From: an uncultured Kingella sp.
Lineage (GTDB): Bacteria > Pseudomonadota > Gammaproteobacteria > Burkholderiales > Neisseriaceae
Length of the DNA stretch: 11,648 nucleotides
Direction: 5' to 3'
Assembly (NCBI GenBank): GCA_916720425.1
Contig: CAKARD010000036.1
Coordinates: 1-11,648 of the forward strand
Shown here: positions 1 to 6,346 of the stretch, in pieces
How positions within the stretch are numbered: the stretch's first letter is position 1
How the letters are laid out: each line of letters starts with the position of its first letter
Position numbers and translations under genes: made by a program
Notes under the pieces: model-generated
The model's input: the letters and a program-made list of their open reading frames with translations, nothing else
Told to the model about the DNA's origin: nothing
Databases searched by the model: none

Positions 1-707
1 TCGTCGTACACGGCGGAGGACCACAAATTGACACCATGCTCAAAAAAGTCGGAAAAACTGGTAAATTTATACAAGGCATGCGTGTAACTGACTCCGAAAC
101 GATGGCAATTGTAGAAATGGTGTTGGGTGGACAGGTCAACAAAAACATCGTCTCATTATTAAACGTACACGGTGGCAAAGCCATTGGTTTAACAGGTCGT
201 GATAACCATTTTATCCGCGCCAAAAAACATAAGACTCACACCTTAGACGGACAATGCCTGGACTTAGGCCAAGTAGGTGAGGTGGCACACATTGACTGCA
301 CTTTTATTGAACAAATCAGCCAAGCAGGTTATATCCCCGTCATCGCACCTATTGGCGTGGATGAACAAGGCAACGCATACAACATTAACGCTGATTTGGT
401 GGCAGGATATTTAGCCCAAGCACTCCATGCTGAAAAACTGATTTTAATGACTAATATTACAGGTGTGTTAGACAAAAATGGGCAATTACTCACTCAACTT
501 ACCCCCACACACATTCAAACACTCATTAATGATGGCACATTATCAGGGGGCATGTTACCAAAACTGGCTTCTGCATTGTCTGCAGCACACAACGGTGTCA
601 AAGCCGTACATATTATTGATGGGCGCATTCCCAATGTTTTGTTACTAGAAATCTTCACTGATGAAGGCATAGGTACTATGATTTTAGGAGAACAAGCACA
701 TAATTAA
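1..707 (+). CDS. argB: Acetylglutamate kinase, 5' end missing
   Basis: ArgB phosphorylates N-acetyl-L-glutamate with ATP, the second step of arginine synthesis, in the cytosol. The reading frame is open from position 3 to the left edge, so the gene continues outside the window; the first ATG at 36 is internal. The visible 234 residues begin inside the glycine-rich HGGGPQI motif. They continue through GMRVTD, EMVLGGQVNK, the nucleotide-site region with YNINADLVAG, and the C-terminal GGMLPK and IIDGRIPN segments. By comparison with the usual length of about 295 residues, roughly 60 N-terminal residues are missing, including the first catalytic Lys. The protein follows the Pseudomonas/Neisseria pattern rather than the E. 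coli one. That type is often inhibited by arginine, but the N-terminal helix that would show this lies outside the window. It converges on the pseudaminic acid gene with 31 bp between stops, and no clear terminator is visible there. Confidence 0.96.
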   Translation, partial: VVHGGGPQIDTMLKKVGKTGKFIQGMRVTDSETMAIVEMVLGGQVNKNIVSLLNVHGGKAIGLTGRDNHFIRAKKHKTHTLDGQCLDLGQVGEVAHIDCTFIEQISQAGYIPVIAPIGVDEQGNAYNINADLVAGYLAQALHAEKLILMTNITGVLDKNGQLLTQLTPTHIQTLINDGTLSGGMLPKLASALSAAHNGVKAVHIIDGRIPNVLLLEIFTDEGIGTMILGEQAHN

Positions 708-738
708 CAAAAAAATTTAAATAGACAAATGCTAAGCC

Positions 739-2259
739 CTATAAATCCAACCCAAAATAAACACAATTTTCATCTTGCTGCAAACATAAAAACCCCAATT
801 TTTGATGTAATCGAATACTGGCAATATTATGTTTCAGAACTTGTGCATAAATAGACTGCGCTGACAAATGTGTTTTAGCATATTCTAATGCCACGCGCCC
901 CATATACATACCTTGACCACGCGGTGCATTTGGGGCAGTGTAAAAACCCCATTCCCATTTATGCTCATTTTTACGCGTAAAGTTAACACTTCCCATTGGC
1001 GTATTACCCCACTCATATAGCAACAAAATATAATCAGAGTTTAGCATTTGCTTTTCAAACCATTTTTTATGATTTTCCCACGCAATTTCATTACTTTGAT
1101 GCATATATTGACGAATATTCGGGTGATTACGCCAAGCATAAATTAATTCGCAATCTTCCATACAAGCTCGCCGTACTCGTGCTGAAGATTGCAAAATAAC
1201 TTCTACGACGCGCGACACGCCCAAACCATCACATAAAGTTGCACATTTTTGTGATAATTGCGCTTGATGTTTTGGCATATCATCAAAACACTGAATAAAA
1301 ACATCTGTTTCTATTTCATTTATTTCAAAAGCATAGCTTGCACCAATATGATGCAATTGCTGCGCAATATTACGTTGATTATCTGCCAAAATTAATGTTA
1401 ATGCTGGTAAACCCAAACAACAACGTTCCCATGTCGTGCCACCACCCGCACCAATCGCCCAGTCTGATTGAGCCATAAGTTGCGCCATATTATTTGACTG
1501 TACCACTACTTCGCATGAAAACGGCACCTGTAATGCATAATTCTTAACACTTTCAATATGCGGTGCATTCAAGCCCATAACAACTGTAATGTATAATGAT
1601 GAAAGTTGACTCTGCGCTAATCGGTGTAATATTTTTAATGTTATATTATCCTTATCAACGCCACCCAAATTAACCAACACACGATAACCATCATGTGATT
1701 GGATTGGGTATGCTCGCCATTGCGCAAACTCAGGGCGTAATAAAGCATAACGCGTCCCCAATAATAAGTGAGTATTGGGTAAAACATATGCCTGATAATC
1801 TGCTGGAGTACGCCCAAAATTTTGATCCAATAACACATTAGCCGCATGAGGACGATCGTGCAGATCATCTATGACCAAAATTTGACTTTTACAAATTTCT
1901 TTTGCTGCATTTTGCCAAATAGACGATAACGCATAGTGATCGCATACAATCCAATCAGGATTATAGTCAGAAATAATCGACGCACAATCCGCTATATCTT
2001 GTTGTTGACTGCAACCCAACCAAGTAGAATGTGCAAAAATAGGTTCATCAACACAAAAATCAAAAGAGGGTTCAGGTAATAACACCACTGTAAAGCCTTG
2101 TTGGCGAACAAAAATCGCCCAATGCCCTTGAAGCGCACGCATAATCCATAAAATTTGATGTCCCTGCTGGCTTAACGCGTGCGCCAGTGTTAAGCAACGC
2201 ATAATATGCCCACTACCAATTTGTATAGATGCATCCGCACGAATAAGAATCTTTAACAT
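739..2259 (-). CDS. pseG-pseH: PseG-PseH fusion: pseudaminic acid hydrolase plus N-acetyltransferase
   Basis: This 506-residue protein joins two enzymes of CMP-pseudaminic acid synthesis. Residues 1 to about 355 are PseG, the UDP-sugar hydrolase with a GT-B fold. They show the N-terminal GSGHIMRC motif with the expected catalytic His18, VCDHY at 105-109, the IDDLHDRPH block at 130-138, NLGGVD at 197-202, and the nucleotide-binding stretch GAGGGTTWE at 270-278. Residues about 360-506 are a GNAT domain of the PseH type, which acetylates the 4-amino group just before the PseG step. They show AWRNHPNIRQYM, EWGFY and the acetyl-CoA loop RGQGMYMG at 447-454. The order in the protein is the reverse of the pathway order. 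The start is firm because PseG proteins begin with this KILIRADAS sequence. No Shine-Dalgarno sequence precedes it. No pseB, pseC, pseI or pseF is in the window, so the rest of the pathway must lie elsewhere if it exists. The product could decorate pilin or surface polysaccharide; that is inference. Confidence 0.9.
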   Translation of the reverse strand: MLKILIRADASIQIGSGHIMRCLTLAHALSQQGHQILWIMRALQGHWAIFVRQQGFTVVLLPEPSFDFCVDEPIFAHSTWLGCSQQQDIADCASIISDYNPDWIVCDHYALSSIWQNAAKEICKSQILVIDDLHDRPHAANVLLDQNFGRTPADYQAYVLPNTHLLLGTRYALLRPEFAQWRAYPIQSHDGYRVLVNLGGVDKDNITLKILHRLAQSQLSSLYITVVMGLNAPHIESVKNYALQVPFSCEVVVQSNNMAQLMAQSDWAIGAGGGTTWERCCLGLPALTLILADNQRNIAQQLHHIGASYAFEINEIETDVFIQCFDDMPKHQAQLSQKCATLCDGLGVSRVVEVILQSSARVRRACMEDCELIYAWRNHPNIRQYMHQSNEIAWENHKKWFEKQMLNSDYILLLYEWGNTPMGSVNFTRKNEHKWEWGFYTAPNAPRGQGMYMGRVALEYAKTHLSAQSIYAQVLKHNIASIRLHQKLGFLCLQQDENCVYFGLDL

Positions 2260-2263
2260 GATA

Positions 2264-2269
2264 ATTATA
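2264..2269 (-). promoter_or_regulatory. Candidate -10 box directly in front of pseG-pseH
   Basis: A perfect TATAAT lies on the - strand, ending 4 bases before the ATG at 2259. The spacing would put the transcript start at or next to the start codon, giving a leaderless message. No good -35 box is found 16-18 bp upstream, where the sequence falls in the tRNA terminator. In AT-rich DNA this hexamer also arises by chance. Confidence 0.25.
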
Positions 2270-2281
2270 AAAAATAGATAG

Positions 2282-2310
2282 AAAAAAACCTAGATAAAAA
2301 TCTAGGTTTT
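2282..2310 (-). terminator. Rho-independent terminator of tRNA-Ser
   Basis: A perfect 11-bp inverted repeat (2285-2295 with 2300-2310, arm AAAACCTAGAT on the + strand) surrounds a 4-base loop. Read on the - strand, the 3' arm runs into seven T residues. It lies 52 bases after the encoded CCA of the tRNA and 25 bases before pseG-pseH, so it should end the tRNA transcript and insulate the next gene. On the + strand it has four T residues, but no + strand gene leads into it. Confidence 0.88.
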
Positions 2311-2362
2311 CTCTATTAAACTTATTAAGCTCTAAATATAAATCACTTAATTAAAAAACTCC

Positions 2363-2456
2363 TGGCGGAGCAAGAGGGATTCGAACCCTCGATGCAGGTT
2401 TAAGCCCACATGCGCCCTTAGCAGGGGCGTGCCTTCAGCCTCTCAGCCATTGCTCC
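2363..2456 (-). tRNA. tRNA-Ser, anticodon GCU
   Basis: The - strand sequence folds as a class II tRNA. The acceptor arm GGAGCAA (2450-2456) pairs with TTGCTCC (2367-2373), followed by the discriminator G and an encoded CCA at 2363-2365. The D-arm segment is GCTGAGAGGCTGAAGGC. The anticodon stem CCCCT/AGGGG-like region holds the loop CTGCTAA with anticodon GCT at 2420-2422. A long variable arm typical of serine tRNAs follows, then the T arm GAGGGTTCGAATCCCTC. It reads the serine codons AGC and AGU. It has its own promoter and terminator. Confidence 0.97.
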
Positions 2457-2472
2457 GTATTGCAAGAATCTA

Positions 2473-2501
2473 ATTTTAAATATGAATGGATTTACTGTCA
2501 A
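2473..2501 (-). promoter_or_regulatory. Sigma-70 type promoter of tRNA-Ser
   Basis: On the - strand a consensus TTGACA (2496-2501) is followed after exactly 17 bp by TAAAAT (2473-2478), five of six matches to TATAAT. The -10 box ends 16 bases before the mature 5' end of the tRNA, giving a short 5' leader that RNase P would remove. This is the best promoter in the window. Confidence 0.85.
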
Positions 2502-2535
2502 CAAAAATCATATATTATTTTGTTTTACTTTGTTT

Positions 2536-3036
2536 TTAAAACAAAAATTTTCGCATCAAATAGCAACGAGTAGAAACTTCTTCACTAAAAGGCATGATTG
2601 CTTCTCCCAAAACCTGATATTGATTTAACTCATAAAATGATACCGAATGGGGTAAAGTATACAAACGAATCATACTTAAATTAGCTTTTTGTGCCATATT
2701 TTCAGCGCGTTGTAATAATGCTGTTCCCAGACCTTTATTTTGTGTAAAAGGATGAACATAGAGTGCATCTAACTGTGCCATATGCAAATCCAACTGAAAA
2801 AAACCATAGATATGATTGCGATATTCAATGACCCATAAAGATTTATCTTTGTGAGATACCATATCAACATAATCATGAGGGGATAACAAGGCTAACCACG
2901 CCTGACGAATACGATCACGCTCCCCATCATTAAAAAATTTACAACAAACATCACGAACTGCAAGCGTATGAACCTCATAAATCTCATGACAATCATCAGG
3001 TTGCGCTGGACGCAAAAAAGTATGTAGGATATTCAT
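2536..3036 (-). CDS. GNAT family N-acetyltransferase, substrate unknown
   Basis: A 166-residue single-domain acetyltransferase of the Gcn5-related family, expected to move acetyl from acetyl-CoA to an amine. The acetyl-CoA binding motif A is visible at residues 87-108, with strand AQLDALYVHP followed by the pyrophosphate loop QNKGLG at 99-104 and the helix TALLQRAENMA. The C-terminal motif B region, around residues 123-140 (IRLYTLPHSVSFYELNQY), also fits the family. The substrate cannot be told from the sequence. The start ATG is supported by AGGA six bases upstream; this Shine-Dalgarno overlaps the rfaE2 stop codon, and only 8 bp separate the two genes. It is therefore probably the last protein gene of the smpB-to-GNAT run. 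No clear terminator follows it, so some transcripts may read into the tRNA. Confidence 0.85.
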   Translation of the reverse strand: MNILHTFLRPAQPDDCHEIYEVHTLAVRDVCCKFFNDGERDRIRQAWLALLSPHDYVDMVSHKDKSLWVIEYRNHIYGFFQLDLHMAQLDALYVHPFTQNKGLGTALLQRAENMAQKANLSMIRLYTLPHSVSFYELNQYQVLGEAIMPFSEEVSTRCYLMRKFLF

Positions 3037-3044
3037 ATGTAATC

Positions 3045-3533
3045 CTACTTTCCACGAATTTTTTGTACCGTTTGTGTCGTAGAAGTTTGATGCAAAAATG
3101 GAATGCTATGCACACTACCACCACGCGCTAATACTTCTTGCGCACCCACGATTTTATCCACCGACCAGTCCCCTCCTTTAACTAAAATATCTGGTTTTAA
3201 TAATGTAATTAAATTCAATGGGGTGTCTTCATCAAACCAAGTAACATAATCGATACTTTGCAACGCCGCCACCACCGCCAAACGATCATTGAGCGCATTA
3301 ATTGGACGATCATCACCCTTTTGCTGACGTTTTACCGAAGCATCTGTATTTAATGCCAACACTAAACAAGCACCCAACGCACGTGCTTGTGCCAAATAGG
3401 TAACATGACCACGATGCAAAATATCAAAACATCCATTTGTAAACACTAAAGGATGGGATAGATTGGGTAAATATTCTGCGATATTTTCTGGTGTCATGAT
3501 TTTTTGTTCAAAATCAGGAGAAGAATACAGCAT
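3045..3533 (-). CDS. rfaE2: D-glycero-beta-D-manno-heptose 1-phosphate adenylyltransferase
   Basis: This enzyme (also called HldC) moves AMP from ATP onto heptose 1-phosphate to make ADP-heptose for the LPS/LOS inner core. The 162-residue protein is a cytidylyltransferase-like nucleotidyltransferase. It shows TNGCFDILHRGH at 32-43 with the HxGH ATP site, NTDASVKR at 62-69, RPINALNDR at 76-84, KGGDW at 119-123 and TSTTQTVQKIR near the C terminus. It equals the C-terminal half of the fused E. coli HldE; in Neisseria the two halves are separate genes, and the kinase half is not in this window. I chose the first ATG because GAG lies shortly upstream; the ATG at residue 13 has no such signal. The nusB stop is 11 bp upstream. 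Confidence 0.93.
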   Translation of the reverse strand: MLYSSPDFEQKIMTPENIAEYLPNLSHPLVFTNGCFDILHRGHVTYLAQARALGACLVLALNTDASVKRQQKGDDRPINALNDRLAVVAALQSIDYVTWFDEDTPLNLITLLKPDILVKGGDWSVDKIVGAQEVLARGGSVHSIPFLHQTSTTQTVQKIRGK

Positions 3534-3544
3534 ATTTTATCTCA

Positions 3545-4006
3545 TTAATAAGCAGAATGATTTATTTCATGTGGACGCAAATCTGCTATCAATTTATCTA
3601 ATACACTATTGATAAATTTATGGCTATCCGTGCCCCCAAATGTTTTTGCTACTTCAATGGCCTCGTTAATAATCACAGCATAAGGAGTTTCAGGCATGGC
3701 TTTAAGTTCATGAGTTGCCATCAATAATACACTGCTTTCTACAGGCGTAATCTGTGCCACCTCACGACTTAAATAAGGTTTCATTAACAAAAAATACTCT
3801 TCGCGATTTTTATGCGCACCAAAAAATATTTCGGTAAACAAATCTTTATCTGCACTATGAAAATTTTCGTTGCTACGAATATGGTTAGCAATTTCTGGTG
3901 CTGGAGTATTCGTATTTAATGCCATTTCATACAAAGCCTGCACCACATACTCACGCGCACAACGGCGAGGTGATTTACGATTTTTCTTTTTATTATTATG
4001 GGTCAT
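3545..4006 (-). CDS. nusB: Transcription antitermination factor NusB
   Basis: NusB binds boxA RNA together with NusE (ribosomal protein S10) and supports antitermination, mainly on rRNA operons. The 153-residue protein has a basic N terminus followed by RRCAREYVVQALYEMAL (residues about 14-30), the classic NusB opening. The C-terminal half carries ESSVLLMATHELK, the IINEAIEVAKTFGG segment and KFINSVLDKL, all characteristic of the family. The start is supported by AAGGA just upstream, which overlaps the ribH stop; the gap is 9 bp. The ribH-nusB pair is conserved in many proteobacteria. Confidence 0.95.
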   Translation of the reverse strand: MTHNNKKKNRKSPRRCAREYVVQALYEMALNTNTPAPEIANHIRSNENFHSADKDLFTEIFFGAHKNREEYFLLMKPYLSREVAQITPVESSVLLMATHELKAMPETPYAVIINEAIEVAKTFGGTDSHKFINSVLDKLIADLRPHEINHSAY

Positions 4007-4015
4007 AATATTCCT

Positions 4016-4474
4016 TTATAACTCTTCGCAATAGCGCAATAAATTTGCCATTTCTACTGCTACATTAGCAGCTTCACGCGCTTTTTCTTCAATACGCACA
4101 TAGGCTTGCTCATCATTTTCTGTAGTCAAAATTGCATTAGCAATAGGAACATTAAAATCCAAACCCACACGTGTAATTGCTGCACCAGATTCATTGGCAA
4201 CCAATTCAAAATGGTAGGTTTCACCACGAATCACCGCACCAAACGCAATAAATGCATCAAATGACTCACTTGCCGCCATATTTTGAATGGTCAATGGCAC
4301 TTCTAATGCGCCTGACACAGTTGCCAAAGTAATATCCTCATCCAACACGCCCAAAGTCAACAACTGTTTGTGTGCCACTTCTACCATAGCATGACCAATT
4401 TCATTAGTGAATCGCGCTTGCACAATACCAATTTTTAAACCTTGACCATTTAAATTTTTTTGTACAACATTCAT
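4016..4474 (-). CDS. ribH: 6,7-dimethyl-8-ribityllumazine synthase
   Basis: Lumazine synthase condenses 5-amino-6-ribitylaminouracil with 3,4-dihydroxy-2-butanone 4-phosphate, the next-to-last step of riboflavin synthesis. Counting from the ATG chosen here, visible family features are IGIVQARFTNEIG near residues 16-28, SGALEVP at 54-60, and FGAVIRGETYHFE at 78-90 with the catalytic His88. The phosphate-binding Arg127 lies in EQAYVR. Length is 152 residues, as expected for the family. An in-frame TTG sits directly before the ATG (4475-4477). I prefer the ATG because AAGGA lies eight bases upstream of it. No FMN riboswitch is visible upstream; only 14 bp separate it from the DUF2185 gene, so control must come from further up. 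Confidence 0.95.
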   Translation of the reverse strand: MNVVQKNLNGQGLKIGIVQARFTNEIGHAMVEVAHKQLLTLGVLDEDITLATVSGALEVPLTIQNMAASESFDAFIAFGAVIRGETYHFELVANESGAAITRVGLDFNVPIANAILTTENDEQAYVRIEEKAREAANVAVEMANLLRYCEEL

Positions 4475-4488
4475 CAAAAATTTCCTTA

Positions 4489-4815
4489 TTAATCTTTAGG
4501 TTGCCAGTCTTTTACTGATACAAAAGATTCGGTTTTTTCGTCCCACTCCCACGCACCAAACGGTTCATTGAGCAAAGGTTTAATTTCAGGGAATTGTTCT
4601 AATACATATACCAAACGTACAGCAGAAAAATTATCTGCACAATCGGCATAATCATCATCTTCAGCACCACTCAAAAATCGCCAACCACTATCTTGTTCAA
4701 AGGCTGGCTCGCCATGATATAAAAAACCCACCATCATATCATCTTCCAATATTTGCTTGCTGACAATTGCAAATTCAGTCGCAGCTGATAAAGAGTGTTC
4801 CAATAAATTAGCCAT
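4489..4815 (-). CDS. DUF2185 (Imm33-like) small acidic protein
   Basis: A 108-residue protein of unknown function. Residues about 16-65 match the DUF2185 family pattern as I remember it: a VSKQILE start, then VGFLYHGEPAFEQDSGWRF and SGAEDDDYAD, followed by a section resembling LEQFPEIKPLLNEPFGAWEWD. Related domains have been called Imm33 because some occur as immunity proteins in polymorphic toxin loci. It has no signal peptide or membrane segment, so it should be cytosolic. The start is clear, with AGGAG seven bases upstream. No toxin gene is next to it; the neighbours are folK and ribH, so an immunity role is not supported here. A perfect TATAAT at 4839-4844 may start a transcript for this gene, ribH and nusB. 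Confidence 0.82.
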   Translation of the reverse strand: MANLLEHSLSAATEFAIVSKQILEDDMMVGFLYHGEPAFEQDSGWRFLSGAEDDDYADCADNFSAVRLVYVLEQFPEIKPLLNEPFGAWEWDEKTESFVSVKDWQPKD

Positions 4816-4838
4816 ATAGTTTCTCCTAAAATACCTAT

Positions 4839-4865
4839 ATTATACGTGCTTTATCAATTTATCAG
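4839..4865 (-). promoter_or_regulatory. Candidate promoter for the DUF2185-ribH-nusB genes
   Basis: In the 57-bp gap after folK, the - strand has a perfect TATAAT (4839-4844). A -35 candidate CTGATA (4860-4865, four of six matches) lies 15 bp upstream, which is short. The -10 box ends 23 bases before the DUF2185 ATG, leaving room for its Shine-Dalgarno. This is the widest gap in the smpB-to-GNAT run, which makes an internal promoter reasonable. Confidence 0.45.
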
Positions 4866-4872
4866 TACGTAT

Positions 4873-5352
4873 TTATTCAAAAAGCATTACGCCCTCATTA
4901 CTTAATTCACCTTGCCAGTGTTGTGCGGTTTTACCATTAATTTGATAATTAGGAGCAATTTGCGCCAAGGGATACATCACAAATGCACGCTCATGAGCAC
5001 GTGGATGCGGCAGAACCAATACGTTCGTTTGCCAAACTTCATTCTCATAATCAATAATATCTAAATCCAGCGTACGTGGTGCATTACAAAAAGAACGTTC
5101 ACGACCAAATTGTTGCTCTATATTTTGCAAAATTGACAATAATTCAAGCGCAGAATAATCAGTTTTTACCCACATTACAGCATTAATAAAATCAGGTTGT
5201 GCGGTATAACCTACTGGTGTAGTACGATATAAAGAGGAACACGCTATCACTTGAATTTTATCTAAGCTTAAAATTACATCTATTGCGTTTTTAACTTGTT
5301 TTATGGGTTCAGATAAATTACTACCCAAAGCAATTATAGCTTGTTTCATCAT
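4873..5352 (-). CDS. folK: 2-amino-4-hydroxy-6-hydroxymethyldihydropteridine pyrophosphokinase
   Basis: FolK (HPPK) transfers pyrophosphate from ATP to 6-hydroxymethyl-7,8-dihydropterin in folate synthesis. The 159-residue protein shows ALGSNL at 8-13, SSLYRTTPVGY at 39-49, QPDFINAV at 52-59, and the signature RTLDLDII at 93-100 with the two Mg-binding aspartates Asp96 and Asp98. PHPRAHERAFV follows at 115-125. Length matches the family. Two adjacent ATG codons (5347-5352) can serve as the start; AAGAG lies just upstream. The smpB stop is 6 bp away, so the two are almost certainly cotranscribed. Confidence 0.95.
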   Translation of the reverse strand: MMKQAIIALGSNLSEPIKQVKNAIDVILSLDKIQVIACSSLYRTTPVGYTAQPDFINAVMWVKTDYSALELLSILQNIEQQFGRERSFCNAPRTLDLDIIDYENEVWQTNVLVLPHPRAHERAFVMYPLAQIAPNYQINGKTAQHWQGELSNEGVMLFE

Positions 5353-5358
5353 GACTCT

Positions 5359-5805
5359 TTAGCGTATATGTTTCATTAAGCGTTGCTTCTCACGTTTCCA
5401 ATCCGCTTCTTTAGAGGCTTCACGTTTATCGTGTTGTTTCTTACCTTTTGCCAAACCAATTTCGGCCTTAATTTTACCACGTGTAAAATGCATATTTAGC
5501 GGTACAATGGTGTAACCTGCACGTTCAGTTTTACCAATCAGTTTATTGATTTCACGCTGATTAAGTAATAATTTACGATGGCGCACAGGGTTGGGTTTCA
5601 CATGTGTGGAAGCATCTGCTAATGCCGTAATATGACAACCGACCAAATAAAATGCATCTTTTTTCCAATAAATATAACTTTCTTTTAATTGTACACGCCC
5701 TGCGCGTATGGCTTTGACTTCCCAACCCTCTAATACCAAACCTGCCTCAATTTGTTCTTCAATAAAATAATCATGAAACGCCTTACGATTATTAACAATA
5801 GACAT
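5359..5805 (-). CDS. smpB: SsrA-binding protein SmpB
   Basis: SmpB binds tmRNA (SsrA) and brings it to stalled ribosomes in trans-translation. The 148-residue protein has the conserved N terminus NNRKAFHDYFIEE, the beta-barrel segment GLVLEGWEVKAIRAG (residues 23-37), ESYIYWKKDAFYLVGCHI, the RKLLLNQREI region and GLAKGKKQHDKRE. It ends in the basic tail WKREKQRLMKHIR that enters the decoding centre. It closely resembles the Neisseria protein from memory. AAGGA six to seven bases upstream supports the start. It is the first gene after the pilin operon terminator, with a possible extended -10 promoter between them. No ssrA gene is seen in the window. Confidence 0.97.
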   Translation of the reverse strand: MSIVNNRKAFHDYFIEEQIEAGLVLEGWEVKAIRAGRVQLKESYIYWKKDAFYLVGCHITALADASTHVKPNPVRHRKLLLNQREINKLIGKTERAGYTIVPLNMHFTRGKIKAEIGLAKGKKQHDKREASKEADWKREKQRLMKHIR

Positions 5806-5836
5806 TTTATTTCCTTACTTCAATAGATTAAGCAAT

Positions 5837-5845
5837 ATTCTAACA
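5837..5845 (-). promoter_or_regulatory. Possible extended -10 promoter for smpB
   Basis: The - strand reads TGTTAGAAT, an extended -10 box (TGn plus TAGAAT, five of six matches), 31 bases before the smpB ATG. The matching -35 position falls within the preceding terminator hairpin and shows no good hexamer. Extended -10 promoters can work without one. Some promoter is needed here, because the pilin operon terminator lies directly upstream. Confidence 0.4.
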
Positions 5846-5846
5846 G

Positions 5847-5881
5847 AAAAAACCGAAAATCTAAGTAAGGATTTTCGGTTT
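5847..5881 (-). terminator. Rho-independent terminator of the minor-pilin operon
   Basis: A perfect 11-bp inverted repeat (5850-5860 with 5871-5881, arm AAACCGAAAAT on the - strand) surrounds a 10-base loop. Read on the - strand, the 3' arm ends in a run of six T residues. It begins 9 bases past the pilX stop codon and cleanly separates the pilin operon from smpB. Unlike many Neisseria terminators, the stem is not made from an uptake-sequence pair. Confidence 0.87.
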
Positions 5882-5890
5882 GTTTATCTA

Positions 5891-6346
5891 TCAATAATTT
5901 TCACAGCCAGTCGGTTGAGCTGCATCTGTTTTTATATTATCTTTAGGACATTTGAGAATATTACCATTTGCCCCAGACCATAATCCAGACACATAACTAG
6001 ATTTTTTAGGCGTTGCAGTCATCACAACACTGGTTAAGCCATTTACCGTTTGATAACCAAAACTAAACTCATATTTATCTGTCACATCTTTAGGCAAATA
6101 ACCCTTTTGTCTATCTAGAAAATTGGAATACGCCGACTGATTATTATAATCACGTGGATTGGCCAATTTATCCGCTACCAATGCTTGGCGCATAGCAGTC
6201 ATTTCTTGTTTTGCATGTGCTAAATTGGTTTTCTCAACATAATACTGATAAGATGGAATAGCAATAGCAGCTAAAATACCAATAATAACCACAGTTATCA
6301 TTAATTCTATTAAAGTGAAACCGCGTATTTTATTTATTTTTATCAT
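5891..6346 (-). CDS. pilX: Type IV minor pilin, neisserial PilX/PilL type
   Basis: A 151-residue class IV prepilin. The leader ends at Gly9, with processing expected before Phe10 (RG/FTLIELM), and Glu14 is the conserved Glu5 of the mature protein. A hydrophobic helix runs to about residue 31. The C terminus carries a Cys pair (Cys133 and Cys148) that should form the D-region loop, and ends CENY. The spacing, the LANPRDY segment and the GLWSG...C...GCE tail resemble meningococcal PilX, a minor pilin that promotes bacterial aggregation, more than a major PilE; this is from memory. Its ATG overlaps the pilK stop as ATGA and no Shine-Dalgarno is visible, so translation probably depends on pilK. 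It is the last gene before the terminator. A generic annotation would be PilE-like pilin. Confidence 0.85.
   Translation of the reverse strand: MIKINKIRGFTLIELMITVVIIGILAAIAIPSYQYYVEKTNLAHAKQEMTAMRQALVADKLANPRDYNNQSAYSNFLDRQKGYLPKDVTDKYEFSFGYQTVNGLTSVVMTATPKKSSYVSGLWSGANGNILKCPKDNIKTDAAQPTGCENY

Noticed and set aside
708..738. Possible bidirectional terminator between argB and pseG-pseH
   Set aside because: The gap is A- and T-rich but I could find no stem of useful length, so no terminator is called.
996..1199. 67-codon open frame on the + strand
   Set aside because: Antisense shadow of the PseH acetyltransferase domain, without upstream signals.
1641..1868. 75-codon open frame on the - strand within pseG-pseH
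   Set aside because: It is another frame of the well-supported PseG domain and encodes no recognisable motif.
2260..2456. Genomic island inserted at the tRNA-Ser gene
   Set aside because: No second copy of the tRNA 3' end and no integrase gene were found in the window, and base composition next to the tRNA looks like that of its neighbours.
2525..2552. AT-rich inverted repeat at the end of the GNAT gene as a terminator
   Set aside because: The arms are only A/T with a single G-C pair, the loop would be too small, and no T run follows on the - strand.
4478..4872. FMN riboswitch controlling ribH
   Set aside because: Gaps upstream of ribH and the DUF2185 gene are 14 and 57 bp, too short for the roughly 120-base RFN element, and its conserved sequence blocks are not seen.
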